Shown one piece after another: positions 1 through 13,600 of a stretch of DNA of 64,000 nt; position 1 is the first letter of the stretch; each line of letters opens with the position of its first letter. Under the pieces are notes generated by a model. The model saw only the letters and a program-made list of their open reading frames with translations. It had not been told where the DNA came from and did no database searches. The DNA is from Hetaerina americana. Lineage: Eukaryota > Arthropoda > Insecta > Odonata > Calopterygidae. Position numbers and translations under genes: made by a program. The DNA lies in the NCBI GenBank assembly GCA_022747635.1, contig JAKTNV010000003.1, forward strand, positions 28,064,830 through 28,128,829, given 5' to 3'.

Positions 1-116
1 TGGTACCCTAAAAATCAAATAGCTTGGGTGAAGCTGCAGTTGCCCATAGAGACTTGCCTGGGAATCAAACCTGGGCTCTCCAGTCAGTAGCCCAATGCTC
101 TACCCCTGTGAGTTAA
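1..116 (-). repeat. tRNA-like SINE fragment (family C)
   Basis: Read on the minus strand, the right part resembles a tRNA head: TAGAGCATTGGGC (box A-like) and GGTTTGATTCC (box B-like), followed by an unrelated tail. Part of the tail recurs at about 37,905-37,945 (CCTAAAAATCA...GGGCAAAGCTGC versus CCTAAAAATCA...GGGTGAAGCTGC). The copy runs off the left edge. Degeneracy and repetition argue against a functional tRNA gene. Confidence 0.5.
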
Positions 117-1663
117 TAGGATATACACCAGTTTTAAAGTGAGTTTTAAAATTTATGGAGCGTAAGCAGTGTGGACACTAAAATAACCATTAGTAGGCTA
201 ACTTGATAAATCCTTGAAATATATATTCCAGGCTTTATAAACTTTACAATGGAAAATAATAAAGAATGAGGGGAAATAATAGGTTTCAATAGGATACTAA
301 GTAATTAGCAATAGATTTTGCTGAACACATCCCACAGAATACCACATGAACCTATACACTACATACTATAATTCTTAAAAATGTTAATGCCTGTGTACAG
401 TTGCATGGATGGACATCCAGGCCACATCTTAGCAGTACTAATAATCATAACTCATCAATGGGAGCCCTTCAATTAAACAAAAGACAGGTTTGATGAAATC
501 TACACATGACCTCTGTGTTAAAAGGGAGCATTTATTAAATAAGGGCAAACAAAGTATATTTTTCACAAAACAATGGAAAGTAATATGTATACTTTTTACA
601 AATGTTTACTCTGCATTTAGAAAAAGATTGTAAACAATTGAGTAGAGAGAGCATTTATATGTTAACACTTATGGAATCATTATCACATTATTATACTTAA
701 GTAAACTAAAGAATTGAGGAAAAATGTTTTATTTTTAATAAAGTAAAAAATGCACACACTTCCATCTCTTCACATACAAAATATTTCTTTTTAATCAAAA
801 AATACTCTATTTCTAATGAAGTGAAAAGTATGTAGAAAATATAAATAATTTCAAGTAAAATGTCACTGAGTGGCATGTTTCATAAAGAAAAAAATACATT
901 AACACCAATCATGCAGCATGGAATTTCTGTTAAATGCAACTTAAAATAAAACAAAGAAAAAAATGTTTGTATATTATATACACAAATTTAAACATCACAG
1001 ATTTAAAAAAGTTGCTCCATAAATGGCCAACATTATAAAAGATTGTTGCCACATACAAAATGATATTTTCCAATAACATTGTATTGAACATTTAATACTG
1101 ACAAAAATTATCATTAAAATTGTAAAAACATCATTCAATATTATGAAATCACAAAATATGTTGCTTGGCAAACCAACTGAATGAAGCCACAGTCCTCAGC
1201 TGAATATAACCTAAACTACATTTACGTTACACAAACATTTATTTAAAAGTTGAAAAAGTGTACAATAATACTGCCATGTAATCATATCAAACTCCAAATC
1301 TCTATAGTTGGCATGTATGTAGTTTTATTTCAACTCTATCTTTTATTATGAATCTATAAACAACACAGACACATTGTTAAAATGGTTTTGAATAAACTAT
1401 ATTTTTCTAGTAAACTGTAAATGCCATTCTCTCTGAAAGCAGAAAAATGGATCACAAAAATGTTTACACACATCCAAAAATGTCAAATAAGCATTTTCTT
1501 ACACATTTGTGTACTACCATAGAAACACATCACTTTTAAAATATATCTGAACACAAGTAAACTATTCAAAGTAATAATAATAATAATTTGTCTTTTGAGT
1601 ACAATTCTATTGGCAGTGAATTAAAATTCCATTTCCTCTTGTTCTTCTTAGGTTTCATTGTGA
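117..1663 (-). other. Probable Jarid2 3' UTR and downstream DNA
   Basis: This is very AT-rich sequence downstream of the Jarid2 stop codon TAA (1,664-1,666, minus strand). It has no long open frame on either strand. Several minus-strand AATAAA-type hexamers are present (seen as TTTATT on the plus strand, for example near 530, 720, 1,230 and 1,325). I cannot say which one ends the transcript. Confidence 0.5.
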
Positions 1664-4600
1664 TTATCTTGATACAGCACCATGTTTAGATTGAGATTTC
1701 TTCTGTGTCTTTGTTTCAATTTTTTCTAGTAGCTTTTGGATCATATCATTGAGTTCAGCCTGTAATGCAGGGACATTTATACAGATGATAGCATGTCATT
1801 AAGTAGCACTAATGGATGAGAAGTCTCATAAGATAAATGCCAAATATTTAATTGATGCAATCCAAACTACCATTGGAGTTCATTTTATTTAAGAGAATAC
1901 CATCCTTAAATGATAGGCATTAGAAAGAGATAAACATAATGAGAATTAGAACGACTCATAACTATCTAATAAACAAATTATTTTTTCTAAACTTGGGATG
2001 GAAATTATTTTGATTGCACAATTATAGATTGAAACTGATCCTACAATTTATGTTTAGTTTCTTAAAAATACTGATGCAGTTATCTACATCACTGATATTA
2101 TACTTGATGACTACATAATCAGAGTTTTAAAGGTATCAGGATTACACTTCCAATTTTGTGACTCCATGCAATTTTAATTAGCGACTATTTTGTATAGCTT
2201 GCAGACAAGACGATAAAAAAATAACACATTGAAAAACAGAAAGAGGCTGAAATAGGGACCATTAAGAAAAATTCTGTATCGTAAACAATGGTATCTGTTT
2301 TCGGAGACATTGGAGAGGAATCGTATTCCCAAATTTGTAAAGATCTAATATAAGAATGAATTCCGGAAAGAATGAATTGGGAATAATCTTTGGGTAGGGA
2401 AAATGGTAGGTTTCTTCTAAAAGGAACGGCATATCAAGAAAGGAAAATAATCGATATTCCGTGCAAGGAAAGTTTGAAAGTGGGTTGCATATTATGCATG
2501 GTGACAAGAACATTTTACATTTCATTTATGAAAACATGGGTGTGTATGCTAACCTAAGAATACACATTTTAAAACAGTAGGCAACCAATAACCTAAAATC
2601 AAGCAATTACCATCAAGTTGAAATATTTAATGATCCTCACATTCACTGATATCTTTTCATTATAGACATCAACCTCTCTTACTTTCATATAAGTTATGCA
2701 ATAAAATATATGTTTCATGGGCTATTGCATTTGATTTTCTCCTATATTTTTCCTATACTTGAAAATCAATCAGTAAATATATGTACCTTTAACACTGAAA
2801 TAATTGGAAAATAACATAAAATAGACATATAAAAATATAACATAAGTCAAAATTAAAAGTATAGCCTTTTCACCAAAGAATTTCGTTTCATCAATAAAAA
2901 ACAATGACATCCATTAATTTTCCCTTCAGTAATTGATAGCTGAGAAGAAAAAAATTTAATACTCTAAATTATGTGCAAAAACCAGAACTAAAATTTTTTT
3001 TTTTAAGGTAATCTACCGGTTAAGGTAGGTTTTTGGGTGGACACAACTACCAAACAAACATTTTATTACTAGTACTCTGCATTGTCGGGTTTCACCGCAT
3101 CGTTGTTTGATTCAGACAACAGTTTCGCCGAAGTTGCATTCGGCGTCTTCAGGTCGAAGATGAGGGACTCGGAATTTTGCCACCCTTATATAGGTGGTCC
3201 CGTCTAGTGGCTGCTCCCTGATTGGTCCGTTCCCGGAGAACTCTCTTCCACGCATTGTGGAGATGGTAGCCTTCATCCCTGTTAATGTTCTCCGGGTTTT
3301 TTGTGATCTCAATTGTTCTCAATCTCAACAAAAAAAAAAGCAGTTTCACTTGTCGGCCATTTCAGAACACCAATGGAGTGAACCCGGTCACGAGATTCCA
3401 TTCCAAAAAGCAAACATCATAGCCAAGGAGAGTAGATACTACCCGCGTTTAATTAGGGAAGCAATTGAGATCACAAAAAAACCCGGAGAACATTAACAGG
3501 GATGAAGGCTACCATCTCCACAACGCGTGGAAGAGAGTTCTCCGGGAACGGACCAATCAGGGAGCAGCCACTAGACGGGACCACCTATATAAGGGTGGCA
3601 AAATTCCGAGTCCCTCATCTTCGACCTGAAGACGCCGAATGCAACTTCGGCGAAACTGTTGTCTGAATCAAACAACGATGCGGTGAAACCCGACAATGCA
3701 GAGTACTTCAAACCACCGCCGCGAAAACCTACGCAGCCATAAACATTTTATTACTACTAACAAAACAAAAAATCCATCATCCTACTCTGTATCAGGTCCC
3801 TCTTCATCTCTGAGTACTTTCTTCCTCCCTTCATCCCGTCCAACATCCCTATCCTGTTCCTTCCCTTTCCTCGTTTGCCTAACATTTTCCCCTCTATCAC
3901 AGTCTTCAACATCCCGCTGCCAGTCAATACCCCCTTCAGCCACTTTTCCTGCCTCCATAGGATTGCTCCCAACAAACCCCTCTCTTCGCCCACCATACCA
4001 AGTACTTCCTCGTTTGTTTTCTTCTCTGTCCATTTCACCTTCTCCATTCTTCTCCACACCCACATTTCAAAAGCCTCCAATCTACGTCTATCCTTCTGCT
4101 TCAATGACCACGTTTCCGCACCGTACATAGCTACGCTCCATATCAAAGTTTTTACGAGTCTTTTCTTAACATCCTTACTCAAAGTCCCCGTCATCAACTC
4201 CCTCCTCCTTGTGAAAGCCTCTTTGCCTAGCGCAATTCTTCTTCTGACGTCCCTACTACTTTGACCGTGTTGGTCCAAGACACTACCGAGATACGTAAAC
4301 TGTTCTACCTGCTCTAGTTTTTGCCCTCCAATTTTAATGTTAAGCTTGGCCTTTTTCTTTCTAGAAAATCGCATAACCTTTGTTTTATTAATATTGATTC
4401 TCATCCCATACCTGTTGCACTGAATTTCCAATTCATTCAGCAATGCTTGCAGCCCCTTGGCTGACTGACAAACTAAAGCTTGGTCATCAGCAAACCTAAC
4501 TGATTTTACGAGTTCCCCGCCCACTTTCATTCCTACCTCGAGTTCTTCCCATGCCTCTTTGATCATTTCCTCTGCATACAGGTTGAACATCAACGGTGAT

Positions 4601-7600
4601 AATGGGCAACCCTGCCTTACACCTCTTCCTAACACTGCCCATCCTGACTCCCCGTTTCCTACCCGCACCTGAGCAGTCTGAGACATGTACAGATTGCGGA
4701 TTAGCCTCCTTTCCCTCCAATCTATTCCTATTTTCTGCAGAACACTCATTAGTTTCTCCCAATCCACTCTATCAAACGCTTTTTCAAAATCTACGAAACA
4801 GGCAAATACCTCCTGGTTGTGTTCTATATTCCTCTCGATTAATACTCTCATTACTGCAATGTCATCACGCGTACCTCTCCCCTTCCTAAACCCAAACTGA
4901 TCATCCCCTAAGCAATCATTTGCCCTACTCTCTATCCTTTTGTTTATGATCCTAAGAACAACTTTAGCAGCGTGGGATATCAAACTTATCGTCCTGTAGT
5001 CCTCACATGATGTAGCCTTTACCTTTTTCGGAATAGGAACTAAAACTGATCTCACAAAGTCTTCCGACCAGATTCCGTCCTCATAAATACTACGGATCAT
5101 CCCATATAGCCTCTTCCTCCCACATTTTCCTAAGCATTTTAAAAGTTCCACGGGAATGTTATCCACCCCCACAGCCTTATTTAGTTTCATCTCCGTTAAT
5201 GCCCTTTCTATCTCATTGTCTAGTATGCCTGGACCTAAGCTGTCTTCCTCTACGTCATTTCCTTTTTCAATGTCTAACTTTGTTGGTCTAAGCTCCTTAC
5301 TATACAGTTCTTCTATATACTCCTTCCATCTCTCTTGGATCTTTCCTGCGTCAACTATTACCTTACCCGCCTTATCTCTAACTGTTAGCATAGCTCTTCC
5401 TTTCTTACTTCCCGATAACGATTTAACTTTGCTGTACAGTGCACCGATTATTCCTATATATTTCTGTTAAGACATAAGGTCTATAATATTTTTTTATTTC
5501 AAAGGAATAATTGGAAAAAATATATTACACAGCGACATAAAAATACAATACGTAAGTAGCTGTCCTCACAACAGTTTTGCAAGGTTAACAAAATATTTTG
5601 AGGAAAAATTACTTGTGGATGCTTCTAATAATATGGGCATGCTCTCCTGAGTTCATGTAAATTTTTTACTCAAAGAAAGACCCTAGGAAGTCAAAGAAAT
5701 TTCAGTACGTAGCATGATGAATGTTCAGACATATAATGTTGCACTAAATGCAAACATAGTAGTAGTAGTTTTTATGGGAGGCGGCTGACAGCTAAGGTCA
5801 TTTGTGCCATTAGGAATGAATGGGAAAGGAGGGTGGAGAGAAACTCGGCGTCAGCATTAGCCTACTCTTGTTGAAAGGTGCCAATTTAATGTCCCATCCG
5901 ATGGATATTGTACTCACTCAAAGTGCTCTCCATAAAGCACCTCAAGTACGGATTGGGATACCACTGAAAACTATTTGTTGTCTCCAGGATTTGAACCCTG
6001 GCCCTGTCAGTGGGAAGCCTGTATGTTAGCCACCACACCATCCCGATCCCCATATGCAGATATATTACTTACTTGGTCATAAGTATACATCAGCTTGCAG
6101 TACTTAACATGATTCTTTTTCTTGGTCAGAAGTTCAATGGCATGGTGCAAACAGTACACGCATTCCTCATTGGAGTCAGTCACCTATGGGAAAAATCAAG
6201 TGAAAAAGAGTTTAAAACTCAACATTGCCATGATTTCTTTTGAATAACTTCCTACAAGCCTATATGTAAAAACAGTTCACTGTGGTGCCCTGATATCAAT
6301 TAATCATTCTTCTTAAATATAATTTCATGCTAATTTCAAGAATCAGATAAACAAATGGTCACTTGCATTGAGTTTTACCAATACCTTGTAATATGGGCTC
6401 AAAGCATAGGATAAAATGTCCCATACATTCTGAAAGGTACTAAGGTGAACAAAAAAAAAAGATATCCTTTGAAGCCTTCCATCAGGGATTAGTGATAGTA
6501 GTAGTTTTTAGAGCAGGCAACCGACAGCTAAGGTCATTTGCGCCATTATGGATGGATGGGAAAGGAGGAAGGGTGGAGAGAAACTTGGCATCGGCATTAG
6601 CCTACTCTAATTGAAAGGGGCCAAGGGGTCCGTGGCTTAACGCCCCATACAATGGAAGGCGTACTCACTCAAAGCGCTCTACACAAAGCACCTGAAGTAG
6701 GGATCGGGATACCATTGAAAAATATCTGTTGCCTCCGGGATTCAAACCTGGGCCCTCATGGTGAGAAGCCAGTACGTTAGCCACCACACCATCCCAATCC
6801 CCAGGGATTAATGATGATAAGTGGCAAGAATTGATTTTATTATAATTTTCTTTTTTCCTAGGCTGGCTCAAATTTTACATACCAGATTTATGGAACTAAG
6901 AGATATGGCAGAAGACAATAAGGTTTTGGTAAACAAAAGTAATTACACTTTATCTGATTAAGTAGCAAGTTGATCATTTTAAGGAGACCATTTGAAGCTT
7001 AAAGAATATCATTTAATGGTACCCAATGACTTATTTAACCAATCTGCAATGCTTCCAAAAGTTAAAATGATCTTGCTATTCATTTGAACATACCAAGGAG
7101 ACATATAGATTTGCTCGGCAAATTTCACACTCATAGTCTCCATCGTCATCTTGTGCCGAACGCGGGCCTTTACGGCTCCTCTTCACAGGCTGCTGTGGTA
7201 ATCGTTCACATAACTTCAACCCTATTGATGACAGTTGCTTACGCCTCTCCAACTCATTTTCCCGAATACGAAATATCATAGGAAGCACCTAAAAATTAAA
7301 GCCCAAAATATATTAATTTCAATTAATAATGTTATTGATGCAAATAAATTTACAGTTTGGTTCAAATTCATTACCTGCTTAAGGACATCCACATGAGACT
7401 TAGGGTCAGTGGCTATACGAAATAAAAACCTCTCTAATGAAAACATTGAGGGCTCACAGCTATCTTTTATGTCCTAAAAGAATGCAAATGAAATAGGTTA
7501 GACACTTTATTACTTCAACAACATAATATCGAATATCCTGAATTCAGAGAGTGAATACTAGAACTCAATGCATCAACTACATCTATGCCACATATGGAGC

Positions 7601-10600
7601 ACGTGGAACAAGAATAGCTCAGTGGTTTGGAAAAAGTTGCCATTTATTTAATGACATAAAAGGATACATAAAATCTACACTGGGGTTACATTACTGATTT
7701 TCACAGTGAATACTAGAATATATGAAATAAATTACCTTGAAAACTTCTTCAGCAGTAGACAGCCACCCTGGTTGAGAGAAATACACACTTTCCGACACAA
7801 GATAACCAGTACAAATGCTAGAAGTAAATGCACGTGGAAAGACTAGGATAAACTGGCCTGGCTCCTGAACAGTCCGGCATAGGGAAACACCATTTTTCAC
7901 CAGCATGTTTGGAGGTATCTAGGGGAAATAAATAGGTTTTAATGTAGGTCATTCACTGGCAGTATGCAATATTTTCCTGTGATTTGTTCACATCTATATT
8001 TTACCAATGTAAAATAAAAATATGAAATAAATAAATCTCAACACAGAACATACATACCATTGCAGTATCTGATGGCAGCCAAATGGTTTTATTCTTACAA
8101 TATCTTGGAACCAATTTAGTCAATGCAGTTCTAAAGGCATCACTCTGACTGTGAGGTATTCCATACCTGAATAAAATATATCATAAATGTAAATTTTTGG
8201 AAAAATTATAAAAATTATTAAATCACTTAAATAAAATTCACAATTCTCTTTATGGATACAATGCTAACCCAGGAGAGAGTAACATTTAACAAACTAAGAG
8301 GACAATGAGCTGAAAAACAAACTTAACAGGTCTTTTAAGTAGTTAACCTAATAACAATTACTGCATGAAATAAAAACCCTTAAAATAAAAAATTATTACA
8401 TATTTTTAGTCTCTTACCAAATTTTACTTGCACCTGTGTGAAGATATTCTACCCAAGGAAGGCCATGAGGATCTCTATACCAGCAGCAAGTAGTGAATAA
8501 CATTCCCACATGAAGAGTTGGAACAGTAACCCCTGTTAAGAGGAAAAAACAATGATATAGACATTCCCCATCTACAAGAGTTCAATAAGAAAATAATATT
8601 TTCCACAATAATCCTACAATAGACCACTATATTTCTAAAAAGCCAACTGAGAGTAAAAAATTAAACTTTTACATTAGAATTTTAAGGATACAACATAATT
8701 TTACAAATGTAACTGAGTTTTTTAATGAAAAATATTGAAAAAGGTAGGGTTTTATCATAACACAGAGTAAAGAAATCTAGAGGGAGCTCACTGTCATAGG
8801 AAAATTAGGAATTTCTATATGGAGTAAGTTTTATAAACGTTTAACAGGGGTGCACTGTTGATTCTGGCAGCAAATATGCTTCATTGTTCTACGATATATG
8901 GTGGTAGCATACCAACGTGCAGAGATGGTGTCTGGTTCAGAGTTAAAGAAAAAGCTACAGTAACCAAGATGACATGGTCTGACACTTCCCAAAATGCCCA
9001 AAAGTTAAATGCTTGAATCTATTTGCATTTTGGCTTCAACATTTTGAGATCTTATGTTCCAGTGGGCCAACATTACCGCTATGACTGGACAAAAATGTGC
9101 TCACTAGGGATGCAGGATCATTTGATATAAATGTAATTTAAGGATAATTCAACAATGGAGGCTGAGGGAACGCTTAATTATTTTATAAAAAAGTTATTAA
9201 GGTTGGTGAACGCTATTCTTATTTCATATTCATTCTAAATAGTCTCCTCTATTATCAAAACAAAGTAAGTAGAATGGTCCATCATAGTAAAAAAAATTAC
9301 TTCTTGTTTATAGTTTTCACTGCTTTTCTTAATTACACTTCAATGTGCATATTGTTAAAATTTAACAATTCAAACTAACTTTAATTATAGCAGGATTTGT
9401 ATAAGAGAGAAGAATTACAACAAGTGACTGCTAAAAGGAAGAGGAGGCAGAAAGGATGTCCTCCAGAGCTAGGGAAGGAAGAATCCAGAGGTTGTATTTG
9501 TCCATCAAACATAATACATTTTTTTTATTAATTCACATTCCCATATTTATTTTTAAGTCACATACCCAAGCAACATTCATCTTGATTGAACTGTTAGAAA
9601 ATTATGTGCCAGGACTTTTTTATTAAGGTTGACAACCTGGGTTTCCCTCTTTCCAATGACGAGGAGGGAAGAAGGATGGCATGCTTCCTTTTTCTTGTTA
9701 CTTGACCCATTCTCTAATGACTACAATGATATTATATCCATTTATGTCAAGGCTATTTTTTATTAAAAAAATTAAAATGTCATTTGAAAAAAGTGCTTGT
9801 TCAGATAAAGCAAAGAAAGAACAGATCGTGAAGAAGAGAATACATATAATAAATGTTGAAAGGTGGCCTAGGTGTATTTTGTAGTGTATTGCTGGAACAC
9901 TTTTACAAACCAGCATATTAAAAAGTCACTCACAACCTGGGTTTTGATGCCTACCTTAGCATCAGCTTCAGAATTCTACACTCATTGCATCAAAACCCAG
10001 GGGACATTTTAAAGTTATCTGTTAATTTTTTACAGCAATAAATTTTAATGGAATATCAAAAAAGTTTCAAGGGGGGAGTTATATTAATATTTAATTTATT
10101 TATTCAAAGATACTAGAATATCTTTGAATATAAACTGAGAAGATCAAAATATTCACTGGAAATTATTGAGTGAGGAAAAGGGATATCTGTTCAACTAGGG
10201 ACATCACACCAAGAAAGTAAAAGGGATGAAATTAATGGTGACAAGAATGTCTTCCTGTTTCATTCATGAAAACAATGGTGCAAATCATAATTAGAAAACA
10301 ATGAATGTGTACACTTTGGAGTTTATGTGGTCTTAATAAAATATAGCCTAAAATTAAATATAATATTAAGGATAAATTTAAGGTCATGAATATGAAAACA
10401 AAGCAGGTTATAAGTGATTAACCAATGAAAGGCATGAAAAGCTTCAAACAATATTATCTCCCAGAATCCATATTACAATAAATACTTCATGTAAAAGAGA
10501 TAATAGGTAAATTGGTAGGCAAAATTGAAAAGTAGAAAAAGCGGTATTTTGAAGCTTTATGGTGTACCATATTTTCAGAAACATATAATTTACTTAAAAT

Positions 10601-13600
10601 ATACATCTCAAGTGGCAGTTTTATTCAGTTATACCTACCCATTACAGGTCCCATACTTCGAAGAATAGATCCACTGTTATTTGTAAATACTTTTAGATTC
10701 CATGGATGGCGAGCTAAAGGACTTCCTTTGGTACAGGGAAAACCATACCCCCAAACACTAGAGTCAATGCTACCCGAGTGGACGCAAACATGATTGGTGC
10801 GACCAGTTACATGACGCCAATATTCAGTTTCCACTTCAGTCGCACTGGGTTCAGGCTGCTTAAACCAAGTTGCCATGGTATTCCTTGCAATACGATAAAA
10901 TGCATTCAGAGCCATACTGCGTCCCTAAGGATATAGTTGAATAAAGCAATGAGTGGAAGAGCGATTCTCAGACTACATGAAAAATATATTAAACATTAAT
11001 AGTACATATAAGTGTACACTCATCATTAACCCTTAACCACAGACATATTATCATACAGATTATGGCAATTTTGAAAACATGCTTATTTAATCACTAATTC
11101 ATTTCTCATAGCTCCAAAATTCAATACCTTCAAATCAGATAGCACTTACAAATACGAGGGTAATTAGAAAAGTTCTCAGAATGGGATTGAAATAAATGAC
11201 TTACCATGGTGAAACCTTTTTATTTTTCAATGTAGTCTTTCTGTACACTAATGCACTTGGTCCAATGTTTACATCCCATCTCAAAAATTAGATTCCTTAA
11301 GGCCTGCAAAATACCAGTTTACTTCGACCGTTAGTTCTTTGTTTGACGAGATTCTCCATCCACCGCGGAAAATTTTAAACTTGGGGACGAGATGGAAATC
11401 ATATGAAGCCAAATCAGGTGAATAAAGTGGGTATGGCAACAATTCCTACCTTAGTTCATGTTTGCCATGGCAATGACACTTATGTGTGGACGTACATTGT
11501 CACAGAAAGATTCTTCCTTGCCGAACCTGGCGTTTTTTTGGTATCTTTTGCCATTGTTAGTTTAGAAGGTTAGTGTACTATTGCTCAGTGGGAAGATAAT
11601 CTATCAGCAGAATCCCTTTCGAATCCCAGAAAACTGAAGCCATCACCTTTCCGGCCAACCATGCTGCGACGGTTCCTTTGGTGGTGCTTAATCAACATTT
11701 TCCCACTGCCTTGACTACTGTTTTGTCTCTGGGGAATAGTCGTGGACCCAAGTTTCAACCATGGTCACAAATCGGTGCAGAAAACCTTGTTGGTTGCTCT
11801 TAAAATGGGTCAAATATTATTAGGAAATCTCCATTCTGATGCCTTTGTGATCCTGTGTCAATAGTCACCCATCCATCAGTTCACCCATCAAGCAGATAAT
11901 CCTTTCATATCCAAATCCACTGTTAAAATGTGATGTACCCATTCAGATAACATCCTCCAGTTTCATCCATTTCTGGCACTTTCAGTCGGCGATCCTCCAT
12001 GGCTATTTTATGCACTTTTGCAATAATTTCTGAGTTAGTGGCATATTTTGGCTGACTACTACCTGTCCCGACCAAACTTTAACTCGTTTGTCCACTTGGC
12101 AACAGTTGAATATGAAGGAGAAGAGTTCCCCAGAGTGTTCTGAAAGACGGCATGGATTTCCTTTGCTTTCATACCTTTCTTTACGAAGTATTTAATCATT
12201 ACTTGAATCTCAATTTTTTCTACCTACACAAATCACTACACAAGAACAACAATAGAGAGGCATTCGCACTAATGCATTACGTGTTTACTGATAAAGGATT
12301 ACCAATTACTACGCATGAAACTTGTTGCGATAGCACTGACATCTGTTGGCAAGTCTGAGAACCTTTCTAACTACCTTCGTACATCACCAATATCTTAGTT
12401 TTCTGGTTTGTTTTTTTTATCAAATAAAAGAGTCCAAAGGTTCAGCCCAAGTCTGCCAGATCAAAATTACATATTTACATAAATGGAAATAACCACACAG
12501 AAGAACAAAGGAATGAATAAAGGCTGATTATAATGTAGGGCATCATGTTTTGTCTTGTTAAGGAAGGCTTCAGAAATGTAGGTGTGTTCTGACCATCAAA
12601 AACCTACCTTATAGGGTAAACTACCAATAATAAAATTGCAGAGACATGGTTGAATTGACCACACTCACACTCTAGATGAAATGTATCAATATTTTAGTCA
12701 ATCCTACATTGGCCTGGATTGAACTGAAATTTATCCTTTCACGCTCCAACAGAATGAATGTCTCCCAGATGCTTACTCAGCAAAATACATAAGTGTTATT
12801 CCAGACCAACAAGACACAACTTGACCAGGAACAGAGATCATTTTAGAAGCTAAATAATTATTTCTATCCGACAATGTCCCATTCTATGGTGCCAAAATAT
12901 AAGTTTCTCATTGTGTGCAACTGGTCTGCACTGCACCAAGGGTCTCATTAATCACATACCACTGTTTTCTCAAAATTTAATTAATTTTTTTATTTCAATA
13001 CTAATTTTATCTAAATTTATTATAGAGTGTTTGAATGAAATTTATTCTTAGTGCAGTGGTATTTATTTCAGAAGTTATGTAACTGCCATCTAATGGCCAT
13101 TCTTGAAGTATCTTAAAGCAAGTGAAAGATGGATTAATTCCCAATCCTCACATTTAAGTCGTAATTTACATTTTTATAGTGGTGCAGGGTATTTTATTAT
13201 GTAGATATGGGATACTAATTTTTCTCAGCCAATGGATCATGAAAGGGGAGGTTGAAAGGGCAGTCCACCCTGGGCCCAGGGTAGCTAGGGGTGTCATTGA
13301 AAGATATTACCATCATAATGCATAAGCCCACAGTATACCCTCCTGCCGTCCAGGGATATTCAAAAGGGGAGAGCAAAAGGGAGAGCGGAGAGCAAAAAGC
13401 AAAAAACTTCCTATGGTCTCAAGAAAACTGAAGCAACCCAAAAGCAAAGATTTTTATGTCAGTCCTTTAAAGAATTTTGTTTTGGAAAACCATCTAACTT
13501 AAAAAAAGCTTGAAAAAATCTCAAAATGCTGAATACAAATCTAATATCCAGAAAATTATCTGGTTTGTTATAATTATTAATAATAAAAATTAAGCAGTAT

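Larger units (their letters stand above)
2994..5469 (-). mobile_element. 5'-truncated non-LTR retrotransposon (RTE/craniofacial-type LINE)
   Basis: This minus-strand LINE copy sits in Jarid2 intron 21. Its 3' end is marked by an A-tail (seen as T-run 2,994-3,004). The 5' end stops near 5,469, inside the reverse transcriptase region, as expected from incomplete target-primed reverse transcription. The 3' UTR is split by a PLE insertion (3,057-3,740). Its 3' end sequence (CCAAAAACCTACCTTAACCG-like) recurs at about 12,590, 18,300 and 51,040. Confidence 0.88.
7736..10924 (-). other. Jarid2: Jarid2 exons 15-18, catalytically degenerate JmjC domain
   Basis: The exons are 10,924-10,639, 8,532-8,418, 8,166-8,058 and 7,918-7,736. 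Blocks run [73 protein letters not shown] and [17 protein letters not shown]. In active KDM5 enzymes the iron ligands are the His and Glu of CWHxE and a later His after FPRAY. Here the first position is Tyr (CWYRD) and the later one Thr (FPRAFTSS), so Fe(II) binding should be lost, as known for JARID2. This makes a demethylase role unlikely. Confidence 0.92.

Noticed and set aside
3696..4264. Plus-strand frames of 129-144 codons
   Set aside because: They are antisense to the LINE reverse transcriptase, whose motifs are unambiguous on the minus strand.
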